DNA from: Garcia nutans | Lineage: Eukaryota > Streptophyta > Magnoliopsida > Malpighiales > Euphorbiaceae | DNA length: 64,000 nt | NCBI GenBank assembly: GCA_947685225.1 | Contig: CANTUV010000062.1 | Span: 17,380,501-17,444,500, forward strand | Reading direction: 5' to 3' | Shown here: piece after piece, positions 35,161 through 45,645 of the stretch | Position numbering within the stretch: the stretch's first letter is position 1 | Layout: each line of letters opens with the position of its first letter | Notes under the pieces: generated by a model | What the model saw: only the letters and a program-made list of their open reading frames with translations | What the model was told of the DNA's origin: nothing | Databases searched by the model: none | Translations under genes and position numbers: made by a program

Positions 35161-36720
35161 GAGCTAGTCAGTCATGGGCTCGGCACTGGAATCATCACTA
35201 GCACCGGTATCATCACCGCTGGCACTAGCATCATTACTAGCATCATCATCCGAAACATCAACATGGGATACTGAAGGCTAGTAAGGTGGAGACGGTAGCT
35301 GCGAAGGGCTAAATCCCTTAGATCTCTAAAATTCAAGCATGGACTACTCGAGCCATTGCCTCCTCAGTATCTCGTGGTCTGGTTGCGCTTAGAAGGATGA
35401 GAAGTGCTGCTCCATGGAATGCTGGATCTAGTCCTACCGAGTCAATAATTTATTCTGGTTCAACTCAATGTTTCCAATATTTCCTTCTATCCTGCATATC
35501 TGGCACTCAAGCTCAGTTGGTTTCCGGTCATCATCCCACTCAATATTCACAAAATGATGCCAATCTTTGAAGGTAGGGGCTGGAGTAAAGGGCAGGCCAG
35601 CTAAGGAACAAGGTCCAGCAGTGGTGGATGGGCCAGGGACGTCTGTTAGTGGAGGTAGAGGTATGTTGAAAGTGGGAGCAGGAGGAACTGGCTCAAAATT
35701 CATAAGTAGAACTGGCTCAGAATCTGTAGGTGGTGCCTGCAGCTCCACCACCTTTTCTCGGTTTAACCATTTCAAAGTGTCAATTCCCAAAAGTTTAAGG
35801 AGCCCATCCAAAGTCATCAGGAGACATCCATCCAACACCACCAAACTGTGAGCCAGTCTCGTGACATACATGCCACCATGCAAGTTACCCAGTGCCCCTT
35901 TCTTTTACTGCTCATAGAAAAAGTGCATGATAGCATGAGCTACATTGCATCAGATCTTTTAGACCATGTAGTTCAAGAAGAACAACTCCCTCAGGACAAC
36001 AACCCCCATACTGCTAAGTTGAGCTGCAATGGTGTGAACCAACATATTATGTACTACTCGATAAGGAAATGACTCAAAATTTGATGCCTTGGATACCTTC
36101 GGCTGATACTTGGATGCATTCAGTGCAATCGTGCTCCAAACCCTGGGAGGAATGACATCGCACTCTGCAAATTTTACCTTAGAGTTAAGATACTCTACAA
36201 TTTACACCTCCTCCATAGTAAACAAACCCAAATGCATGCCAAGTTCATTGATGCTCATGTGAAATTACTAACATCCCAACCGAAACTTCATCGTCCACTA
36301 GATAATGGAGATCTTATTTTCATCTAACTGAAATGTGCAGAAGAACTCAAGGGTTAACTCTCTATATAAAGGCTCATTGATGGAGAAGAGTTGTTCCCAT
36401 CCTAATTGGTTTATCAAATCCCAGATCTCATTCCCTAAGTTGGCTTATTCCATGGCACCCCAATCTAAAACCCTAGGTGGCGACCAATCCTTGTTTCCTA
36501 ATAGTTCAAACCATTTTCATTCCTCCGAAGTTGAGAATCGAAGGCACTTGTGGCTGGCCATAAATTTCGAGATCGGATGTGTAGCGGGTCAGCTTGAGCT
36601 GCCTTCACCTCTAACCTGTTTGGTTGGTAATTTAGATAGTACTTGTTTGCGAGGACCCATTATCTACAAAATAGACAAGAACAACCTAAAAAAAAAATAC
36701 CAAAACACTGACATTGAATA
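35161..36720 (-). pseudogene. Athila D extra (env-like/ORF1-like) gene remnant
   Basis: Minus-strand coding remnant between integrase and the polypurine tract, where Athila elements carry an extra ORF often called env-like. It starts near 36660. About 36402-36319 encodes a segment beginning GWEQLF and ending EFFCTFQLD. Downstream, 35883-35434 holds GGMYVTRLAHSLVV, a motif seen in the plant-transposon-protein family associated with Athila, then a proline-rich tail with PPLTDVPGPSTTAGP. Multiple stops and shifts break it. The GW...EF...FQ segment aligns without gaps with ORF3 of element E. Confidence 0.6.
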
Positions 36721-38040
36721 GGGTTATCGGAACACCGACATTGTAATAGTAGCATACACCAAATAATCCAGGAATAGCAACACAATAAACTAACACAAGT
36801 AAACCAACAATTACAATGCATTTAAACAATAAAAGCAATGAAACTAAACCAACAAGAGTAATGGACCAATTCTCAACAAGGGCAATTGCTTAAATCCACA
36901 CAATAAACAATCTCCATAACATGCATCACTCCTATTCTATATCTCCATAGCCCAACACAATAAAACAAAGAATTTCAACTCATCATACATAAACAATCAT
37001 TAAACAATGTGCAAATATATGAAAGTAAAATCTAGCCATAGAATCGTCAAAAACACAATGAGTAAATCACAACACATCCACAAAACTAGGGTCAAAACTC
37101 AAAATGACTAGAAATACCTTACAATTGCAAAATGCAGCACAACAAAATAAAACAAATCTAACAATCAACAAATCTCTAAGAATCTCTAATCAAGTCATAA
37201 GAAATAGTGTTGAAATCGCAAGAAATTGCAAGAAGCAAAATAAAATTTCAAAAGTTAAGGTATGTACCTGAATAGTGTGAAGAATGGGACATAATCGAAG
37301 GAAAAACTAATAAATCCCCTCAAAATCATGAAATGGGAGTTGAAATCCCCTCTAGGATGAATAGGTATGTGATTTTGAGTGTGAGAGTGTGAAAATTTTG
37401 AGAGAAAATCGATAAAGAGGGAGAGAGGAGAGAGAAAATTATGTTTAATTTAAAATCGGGTGCAGCTTAAAAACGCATGGACACGTCCACCGACATGGCC
37501 GTATCTATAGGTGTGTCATAGCTACTGACTCTGAGTTAGTATGACACACTCATTGACATGGGAGTGTCAGTGGGCATGCTATTGCTACTGTGACTTAAAT
37601 AAATCAACACGACCAGTGGCATGGGCATGTGGTTGCTACTATGAATCTCAAATTTAACAAAAACGAAATGACTACTGACACGGGAGTGTCAATGGGCGTG
37701 TTTTAGCCACTATTGTGCCATTTAAAAACACGTCCAGTGACATAGGTGTGTCCTTGGTCGTGTCATAGCTATTATCTCTGAAAATAAATGGCACGTCTAG
37801 TGACATGGGCGTGTCTCTTAATTAAGCTCAAGTTACCCCTTAAAAGAAAATTTTCCTCTACATATTCAAGTGAAATCAAAACAACACACCACCAACCAAT
37901 GATAGAAGAATTAAAAATCAATGAAACAGACTAAAAACATGAAAATTGAAGAAATAAATATCAAAAACAAATAAAATAGTGGGTTGTCTCCCACCCATCA
38001 CTTCTTTAATGTCATATTAGTTCGACATTTAGGATTAGTT
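36721..38040 (-). other. Athila D spacer between integrase and extra ORF
   Basis: Non-coding. It ends (minus-strand start) with a GTGGGTTGTCTCCCACCC-like stretch near 37980 that commonly follows Athila integrase. The A-rich part 36720-37260 has no feature I can name. The repeat modules at 37470-37830 lie here. Confidence 0.45.
37470..37830. repeat. six degenerate ~63-bp GACACG...GTGTCA modules in Athila spacer
   Basis: Degenerate units such as ACACGACCAGTGGCATGGGC and ACACGTCCAGTGACATAGG...TCGTGTCATAGCTA follow the same pattern as those in the Athila LTR and in the solo LTR at 13139-13440, including the TAGCTACTG-like tail. Confidence 0.65.
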
Positions 38041-39170
38041 CGTCCCTAGTATTGGAGGTATAAAACCTCCTTCAACTCATTCAAGTCTCCCTTTAAATAC
38101 AATTTAAGTCTTTGACCATTAACCTTAAAATTTCCCTTTTTTGAATGTGTAATTTCGATTGTCCATAGGGAAAAACTTCTTTGATTGTAAACAGACCAGA
38201 CCATCTTGATTTTAACTTACCTGGAAAAATTCAAAGCCTCAAATTGTACAATAATACCTGATCTCCAACTTGAAACTCTTTTTGTTCCTTAATGTGTGCA
38301 TCATGCCATCTCTTATTCTGCTCCTTATACATCCTTGTATTGTCATAAGCTTGTAATCTCCATTCATTCAGCTCATTAATTTGTAATTTCCACCATTCAC
38401 TTGCACTAGCTAGATCAAGGTTAATCTATTTTATAGCCCAATAAGCATTATTTGCCCATAGAGCATTGTCTAATTTCTCAAACCAATCCTTTCAGGATTG
38501 CTCTATAATTTTTTCAAGAATCCTTTTTATTTCTCTATTTGTGTTCTCAACTTGGCCACTAGTTTGGGGATGGTAAGGAGTAGAAAACCTATGTGTAACA
38601 CCAAGCTTTTGAAAACTTTCTCAAGTTGAGCATAACAAAAGTGAGTACCCCTATCACTTATGATTGCTTTTGGTGTACCAAATCGAGAAAACAACTTTTT
38701 CAAAAAACTCATCACTACCCTAGCATCATTCATTGCTAAAGCTTGGGCTTCATGCCATTTAGAGACATAGTCTATAGCGACGAGAATATATTTATTACCA
38801 AAAGAACTAGGAAACGGTCCTATAAAGTCGATCTCCCATACATCAAAGACTTCACACACTAAAATTCCATTTTGGGGCATCTTATCATGAGATGAGATGT
38901 TTCCAGTTCTTTGACAATGATCACACCACATTTCACAAAATCATAGCTATCCCTAAACAGAGTGGGCCAATAAAATCCTGATTATAACACCTTTTGAGCA
39001 GTCATACTGGCTCCCATATGACCACAAACTGGTCCAGCATGACAATGATGAAGAATATTCATCATTTCGGGCCATGTCATGCAACGTCGGATCATGTGGT
39101 CTTTACCTAACCTAAACAAGAAAGGATCCTCCCAAAAGTAATATTTCAAGTCAGAAAAGAAATTCTTATT
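38041..39170 (-). pseudogene. Athila D integrase
   Basis: The frame 38931-38527 contains the CDHCQRTGNISS half of the zinc finger, IDFIGPFP and LVAIDYVSKW around the first catalytic Asp, and FGTPKAIISDRGTHF for the second. A shift near 38620 follows. Pieces to 38050 show KDWFEKLDNALWA and QVLLYNLRL, the C-terminal part. The HxxxH half of the finger lies in 39170-38940 with stops. Broken and incapable of integration. Confidence 0.78.
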
Positions 39171-40812
39171 TTTCTTAAAAAGTCATATCTTTAGGGAGTT
39201 CCCTAGCATCCAAATAATTAGCAAAATATATAAACCAAGGCACTTCAAAAGTTAAACCACTTACCTCCCTTACCATGGCGTAAAGCTGCCCATCGAGAAA
39301 ATGATCATCAATGTTCCCTTCTTTGAACTTCTCCAAGGTTGGGTTCTCCAAGTGAGAAAGATGATCTGCTGCCAAATTTTTATCTCCCTTTTTGTCTTGA
39401 ATCTTCAAATAAAATTCTTACAATAACAAAACCCATCGAATTAGCCTAGGCTTTGCATTCATTTTTGCAAATAAATACCTCAAAGCCAAGCGGTCTGTAT
39501 ACAAAATCACTTTGGACAAGGTCAGATATGATCTAAACTTGTCAAAAGCAAAAACCACAGCTAGAAGTTCTTTCTCTGTAGTTGTGTAATTGGCCTAGGC
39601 TGCGTTCAGCATCTTGCTTGCATAATAGATGGGCTAGAAATACTTCTCTTTGCATTGACCCAAAACTGCCTCCACTGCAATATCACTTGCATCACACATT
39701 AGTTCGAATGGTAAATTCCAATTGGGAGCCACTATGATTGGAGCACGGGTCAATTTATCCTTAAGAGTTGTGAAAGATCTTAAACATTCCTCGTCAAACA
39801 CAAAACAACATCCTTCTCAAGGAGTCTTGTTAAAGGACAAGCTATCTTAGAAAAATCACGTATAAACCTCTAATAGAAGCCTGCATGTCCCAAAAAGCTT
39901 CTGATGTTCTTGACTAATGTGGGGGGTGGTAGTTTGTTAATGGTTTCCACCTTAGCCCGGTCCACCTCAAAACGCTTGCTTGAAATCTTTTGACCCAACA
40001 CAATTCCATCTTGAACCATGAAATGACATTTTTCCCAATAAGTACCAGGTTTGTTTCCTCACATCTTATCAAGACCCTCTCAAGATTTTCCAAACATCCT
40101 TTGAATGAGCAGCCATAAACTAGGAAATCATCCATGAACACCTCCATAATATCCTCAATAAGCTCATAGAAGATTGCCACTATGCACCGCTGAAAAGTTG
40201 CAGGTGCATTGCATAATCCAAATGGCATCCTTCGATTTGAGAATGTCCCATATGACAAGTGAATGTAGTTTTCTATTGGTCTTTCAGGGCAATAGGAATT
40301 TAGAAGTAGCCTGAAAGGCCATCCAAAAAGTAGTAGTACTCATGCTCGGACAATCTCTCCAACATCTGATCAATGAAAGGCAAAGGAAAATGGTCCTTCC
40401 TAGTTGCATCATTCAACTTCTGGTAGTCGATGCAAACCCTCCAACCTGTAACTATTCTTGTAGGAATTAGCTCATTATTTTCATTGGGAACCACCATCGT
40501 CCCTCCTTTCTTTGGTACTACCTGAATTGGGCTCACTCAAGAGCTATCCAAAATCGGATACATAATTCCCGCATCAAGTAGCTTGATTACTTCAGCTTTA
40601 ACTACTTCTTTCATCTTAGGATTTAGTCTCCATTGTGGTTGCACCACTAGCTTGAATTCACCCTCCATAAGCATTTTGTGAGTGTAATAGGATGGACTAA
40701 TACCCTTGATATCTGTTATCTTCCAAGCTATAACTTGCTTATGCTTTTGTAACAACTCAATGAGTTTTACCTTTTGCTTAAAAGATAGGTGGGAACTAAA
40801 AATAATTGGCAA
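39171..40812 (-). pseudogene. Athila D reverse transcriptase and RNase H
   Basis: 40812-40537 carries the RT N-terminus (YTHKMLMEGEFKLVVQPQWR, LNPKMKEVVKAEVIKLLDAG). 40536-40300 has SPIQVVPKKGG, TGWRVCIDYQKLNDATRKDH and FLDGLSGY with a catalytic Asp. 40258-39914 has MPFGLCNAPATFQRC and FMDDFLVYG, so the catalytic Asp pair is intact. RNase H is only visible in fragments at 39910-39420. 39408-39175 is the connection to integrase (AADHLSHLENP). Stops and frame changes separate all pieces. Confidence 0.82.
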
Positions 40813-41361
40813 TTTGATCTGGAAGGATCTTAAGTTCTAAATTGGGTGGATCAATCACAGATGGTTGCAACTTCTGTTATTTTGGCATTTCAATGGTTTT
40901 ATATGCCCAACTCTTAAATGATTTGCTTGCTTCAAGATAAGCAAGCTAATCCAGTGCTTCCTGATCCTTAACATTATCCTATAATAAACACAACTTAAGG
41001 GGATCCTTGGAAACAACATTAGTAACACAATTTAAGGTTTCATGCTCAATGATATCATTGCATGAATCCACCTTATTGAGTGTAAGTGGGTGCTTCATAG
41101 CATAATGTATATTAAAAATAACTTTCTTGCTTCCCACTCTTAAGGTCAATGTGCCATCATGGACATCGATAAGGGCACGAGCTATATTCAAAAATGGCTT
41201 ACCAAGGATAAACGAAACATCTGCATCCTCATATACATCAATGACAAAAAAAATCATTGGGGAAAATGAAATCCCCGACTTTTACCAACACATCCACTAT
41301 AATACCACGGGGGTGAATTACTGACTTATCAGCAAGTTGAATGGTCATGAGTGTTGATTTA
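40813..41361 (-). pseudogene. Athila D protease region, 5'-truncated
   Basis: The frame 41257-40979 shows FFVIDVYEDADVSFILGKPF followed by LNIARALIDVHDGTLTLRVG, typical of the Athila protease C-terminal half. The sequence just upstream (to 41361) encodes QLADKSVIHPRGI before the plus-strand TAT LTR begins at 41362. The active-site half, gag and the 5' LTR of Athila D are therefore absent from this window. Confidence 0.75.
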
Positions 41362-41673
41362 GTGTAGACCCTTAATTTTTGACCCAGTCCAATTCGATAG
41401 TTCAAGATAATTTGTGGTATTTTAATTATTTAAATAATATTTTAATTATTAATAGTATTTAATAGTTATTTTTAATAAAAATAAAACATAAAAATATAAA
41501 AATGAAAAAATAAAAAATCAGACGGATAGGTGAGCGACGCGCGACAAAGGAATTTATCACAGAAAATTTATGTGGCGAATTGGGCACTGCCCAATTCGCC
41601 ACAGCCGGGTTTTCCCAGTTCTATGATGAACTGGCTTGCCCAGCTCGCCTGGCCCGCACCCATAGCCCACAGG
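41362..41673 (+). mobile_element. plus-strand TAT-like LTR, left part
   Basis: Begins TGTAGACCCTTAATTTTTGA, matching the start of the TAT-like LTR that lies on the minus strand at 15020. It interrupts the Athila protease region. It is itself interrupted at 41673 by element C and resumes at 54952. Confidence 0.75.
41571..41603. other. 33-bp palindrome with 15-bp perfect arms
   Basis: TGTGGCGAATTGGGC (41571-41585) and GCCCAATTCGCCACA (41589-41603) are perfect reverse complements separated by ACT. A second inverted repeat, CCAGTTC/GAACTGG (41615-41621 and 41628-41634), follows. Confidence 0.85.
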
Positions 41674-42540
41674 TGTCACATCCGCCTACCACAATTATGC
41701 AGTGTAGTCACGTGCATAGCGAGAGTAGGGGAAAGGAGAAGATAATTCTTGATAACAGCCCTAGATAAGGTTGTATGACCAAAGGGACCTAGTTGTAATT
41801 TTTAAAAGTTTTGGGGACGTAGATGTAATTTTAAAGAAAGTTGCACTAGATGTTCTTAATAGTGCATATAACAGATTCCAAAAATGGAATGTAGAGAAAA
41901 ATCGAATCGCAAAGATGTGTAACGGTTTTTCCAGGAAATGTCCCGTTAAAGAAAAATGAAGAAATGTTGACTAAGGGCATTTTGGTCATTATCAATTAAA
42001 GTTATACATGAATTTAGGGTAGGAAATAAGGACGTGAGTACGCAGAGAATGGAGAGGGGTTAAATATGAAACGATCGCCAGTAGAAACGAAGCCGGAGAA
42101 AACCCGAGCAAAAATAGGACCTAAAGGGAATTTTGTAAAAAGTTGAGGGCTTATCGGTAATTTTTCAAAATGACTTGGAAACTTAAAATAGACCTTATAA
42201 ATAGAAAGTAGAGGTCGAGAGGATCAAAACTATATGTAGTTTGACTCGTGGAACTATACGGTTTAAAAGATATGACCGATTAATCGCCGGAACGTAAAGT
42301 GGGCCCGGTTTCGTGTCGGGACCGGATGAGTAACCCGGGACAACTTTATTATATCCTATGGAAAGAGGGACAAGTGGAAAGAAGTAAAGGAAAAAGAAAG
42401 CTATAAAAATCTAATGTTGGCCAATCAAAAGAAAGCATTTAGCATGTGTAATAAATGTGTAATAAATGAAGAAAGAGAAAAAGTGGACAAGTGGTCTTAA
42501 GAGGTAACCAACACCTAAGGTGATCATCATTTCCTTTGTA

Positions 42541-42548
42541 TATAAATA
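42541..42548 (+). promoter_or_regulatory. TATA box of element C 5' LTR
   Basis: TATAAATA, repeated at 52598-52605 in the 3' LTR. It is the best promoter candidate in the LTR, 113 bp before the GTAAGT donor-like site. Confidence 0.6.
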
Positions 42549-43926
42549 TATGTGAAATGAAGAGCAAATTCTCTCTTTTTCCACTTACAAAATTCGGCCA
42601 ACAAAGGGAAACACCAAAGGACTTCCAAGTTTCTTCAAAATTTGATTTTTAAGGTAAGTTTTAAAGGTTTTCTAGTAAGTAGACTTTAATTTTAGTATTA
42701 ATTTTAGGTAGTTATATATTTATTGGAAGATTGGGAATTAGAGTCTTTATATGGAATTGGAAAAAAAAATATTAAGTAAGTGATGAGATTAATTGATTAA
42801 ATGGAAGAATCAAGAGGTAGAAAGATAAATAAGATTGGATTAGGGGTTTCGGTTGGAAAAGAAATGGAGGATAATTTATTATTTTGAAATTTTAAGGTTT
42901 ATGTTGTATTTTGAATTAATTGAAGGAGAAATAAAGAATTAAAGAAGGAGAAGAAGGAAAAGCTAAGAGAAGTTAAAGAAATAAGGTTTGGTACTTTACC
43001 TTTGAATAATTACTTTTGATTTGGTGCTTTACCATAAAAGAAATTCTATTTGCTTACAAACTTTGGTTTATGGAAGTTTTGAAATTGATGTTTAAATATA
43101 TTGATTGAGATTAAATTAAATATTTGAGTTATGTTCTTGTTTTCTTATGGCAATTGGGTTGTTAAATTTAATTGAAACCAAATGTTTTGAGAAAATTTGG
43201 CAAGTTGATTTAGTAAGTTGTTTGGACTTTAATTAGTTTGATTTGAGTTAAACTTGCAAACATTGCTAAAAGGAAGTGTTTGAATCTTCACTTTACTATT
43301 AAAGAAGCCTTAATATTGATTTGCAAAAGAAAAATAAACTATCCTATGCATTTCAAATGTTTGGGCCGAAATGGTCCCAAAGTGACAGCTTCTGGACTAT
43401 TTTTGTGGCAATTGTTTGGGGCAGCAAACGAATGAAGTTTTCAACGAAATTTTACATGCAATTAGTCAACATATGAAATAAGTTTTCTGTAAAATTTCAG
43501 CCAAAAATAAGATCATTTACTTGGTCAAATGCATAACTGAACTGGACTGAAATTTTGACGAAAACCCAGATTTTACTATTCATTTGGTCATGCCATTTTG
43601 CGTTGCCGATTTTTCTCGCCGCAACACTTTGGTCAATTTGTGATTTTTTGAGGAATACTTTGAAATGTTGAATGTGTTTATTGTGGATGTTAAATATGTG
43701 AAAAAGAGTAACGGTTTGACCAAAAAAAAGTGGTGCGCGACATAAATGGCAAAGCGCAGTGAGAATTTAAATTGATTTCTTGAATCATTCAAAAATGAAG
43801 TTGAGACTTAAATTGAATCATTTTAATCTTTTTGCTCTACTGGATAGTGGGTGTGGTAGATAAGGGTATGGTGCACTATACTAACGCATGCAGTACTGCT
43901 CATTATTGTGATATGATATTTTATTA

Positions 43927-44046
43927 AGTGGTGAGGCCACTGAAGCCAATGGGGAGGCCCATTGGTTAACCAGGATGGGGAGGCCCATTCCTGTGATTTG
44001 ATATCGGTGGTGAGGGCCACCTATGTTACAGTGGGGAGGCCCACTG
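43927..44046 (+). other. cluster of five GAGG-loop hairpins in LTR
   Basis: Five short inverted repeats lie in 120 bp: AGTGG/CCACT (43927-43941), CCAATGGG/CCCATTGG (43946-43965), CAGGATGGG/CCCATTCCTG with one bulge (43971-43993), GGTGG/CCACC (44006-44021) and CAGTGGG/CCCACTG (44029-44046). All have GAGG or TGAGG(G) in the loop. The cluster recurs in the 3' LTR near 54077-54196. Confidence 0.8.
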
Positions 44047-44281
44047 CCTTATCACTATGGTTCCCTATATACCAGTAGAGCCTGAATCAAAGACATATTA
44101 TTTTTCGTTGAACTATATAATGCCAATGAGTTTGAATTATGATTTTACATTATTGAAAGCATATCACACTGAATGTATCACGATTTCTATTGGTATAAAG
44201 TGGGTGGATTGTTGATTTAACTATTTCCTTTGATTTCGAATACTTTCATATACTACTTTTTTTTTATTGGTAAAGTGCCCA

Positions 44282-44322
44282 CTGAGCAACAACGCTCAGC
44301 GAGTTATGTTTTTCGTGACTCG
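44282..44322 (+). other. conserved LTR double hairpin (element C)
   Basis: CTGAGC (44282-44287) pairs with GCTCAG (44294-44299) across AACAAC. CGAGT (44300-44304) pairs with ACTCG (44318-44322). It sits at the same place as the CTGAG and GCGCGAT hairpins of the other Tekay-type LTRs. Confidence 0.65.
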
Positions 44323-44804
44323 TAGGTTCGGAGCAGTAGTTAAATCTTGGGGAAGCAACGACCAGACCACAACAAAATCTCAGGGGTAGATCTTTTAGTT
44401 CCATTATGAGTTGATAGTTGTGGCATGTATATGAATAAATATAAAAGAGAATTTCTATGTTATAACTGTATGTTACTAGTATGTAATAATCATAAATCTT
44501 TACTTTATGTTATATTACAAGTGTGAACTCTCCGTGCAGGTTTGTAGTTGAGGCTATAAGGTGGATTCATTGGGAGTGCATTAAATTTGATGGTATTCAC
44601 ATTGGTCTGTGTAAAATGTTTTCAAAAATTAGAAAAACAAGTTTTGTCGACACTTGGGATCCAAATTTCTAGGCGGAACTATGGCAAAATTTCTGTAAAA
44701 ATCAGAACTAAAATTTGACTAAGTAAATTGGTAGCAACAATTAGGATAGTGTGGCACCTCTACTCAGCTTACACATGTAGGTTGGGAAGGGGTGTTACAA
44801 TTTG

Positions 44805-44816
44805 TGGTATCAGAGC
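44805..44816 (+). promoter_or_regulatory. tRNA-Met primer-binding site of element C
   Basis: TGGTATCAGAGC, five bases after the LTR end. It complements the last 12 bases of plant initiator tRNA-Met. Confidence 0.92.
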
Positions 44817-44958
44817 GAAGGTTTAGCCGGTTCTGAGTAGTTAGTTGAACTAAACCTTAAATGTATGACACATAGGGTTAGAATAGGGATTTTAAGTATA
44901 TAACTATACATGTGTGTGTCATTGTTAGTTATGTTATTCAACTTATACAGGAGTAATA

Positions 44959-45348
44959 ATGGGTGATCTAAACGAGGAGGTGAGGGAGCTAAGGATAGAA
45001 GTAAAGAGGTTGAGACAGCTAGCACGGGAGCAAGATGAGACTATAAAAATTTTGGCCGATAGAAGTATACAAGATCGTGAAGACTTGAGAATAAAAGATG
45101 AGATGATTTCCTCCTTGATAGATGACGTGCAAATGTTAAAAGAAGACAAGCTTAGTTATAGAGCGGAGTTGGATAGTGTCGGTAGAAGCCTCGAGATAGC
45201 ACATCAAGAGATTCAAGCTTTACAGGAGAGGGTTCAAGAGCTAGGCCAATACTTACCTAGTGAAGCATCACATGACCTAGATTTTGATCCCGAGATAGTA
45301 GAATATTTTTCAGACAGTGCCACTTCACCTAGGGCACCTACTCATTGA
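44959..45348 (+). CDS. extra coiled-coil ORF upstream of gag (element C)
   Basis: An intact 129-residue frame starts 160 bp after the 5' LTR. Residues 1 to about 95 are a strongly charged heptad-type coiled coil (EEVRELRIEVKRLRQLARE, then IQALQERVQELG). The tail is acidic (DLDFDPEIVEYFSDS) and ends SPRAPTH. It has no stop codons, while the following gag-pol has six. It lies in the same frame as gag but is separated from it by 300 bp with stops. Most Tekay-like elements start with gag, and element B in this window has no room for such an ORF. I do not recognise a family; a virion or RNA-binding accessory role is only a guess. Confidence 0.6.
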   Translation: MGDLNEEVRELRIEVKRLRQLAREQDETIKILADRSIQDREDLRIKDEMISSLIDDVQMLKEDKLSYRAELDSVGRSLEIAHQEIQALQERVQELGQYLPSEASHDLDFDPEIVEYFSDSATSPRAPTH

Positions 45349-45645
45349 GTCTTGAGATGTATTGTGTTCGGCGGTTCTTTTAGTTATAAATATGTGACAT
45401 AGAAGTATCATGTAAATATTGTATGGTAGTATAATATGGTGATATAATAGTGAGGAGTCCTAGATTTTGCAATGTATATAAGGACTTCCTAATATTGTAA
45501 AACTTTGTGTTTGAAAATAAATAAAAGTTGTGTTGTATATGGGTTATTTAAGAATTTTATATTTATATACATGCCACTTAGGATAAGATAATGCTGTTGG
45601 TCTGAGTCGTTACTAATGATGGGATGGTATATGTTTACTCTTTAG
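45349..45645 (+). other. intergenic leader before gag (element C)
   Basis: AT-rich, with no frame. It ends TTTACTCTTTAG directly before the gag ATG at 45646, which resembles a 3' splice site. Confidence 0.45.

Larger units (their letters stand above)
41674..44799 (+). repeat. 5' LTR of element C
   Basis: 3126 bp from TGTCACATCC to GGTGTTACA. A TATAAATA box lies at 42541-42548 and AAGGTAAGTT, a splice-donor-like site, at 42651-42660. The hairpin cluster is at 43927-44046 and the CTGAGC hairpin at 44282-44299. Confidence 0.93.

Noticed and set aside
44959..45348. Captured host gene
   Set aside because: Considered for the coiled-coil ORF, but it has no intron or flanking host sequence to support it; an element-encoded extra ORF is the simpler reading.
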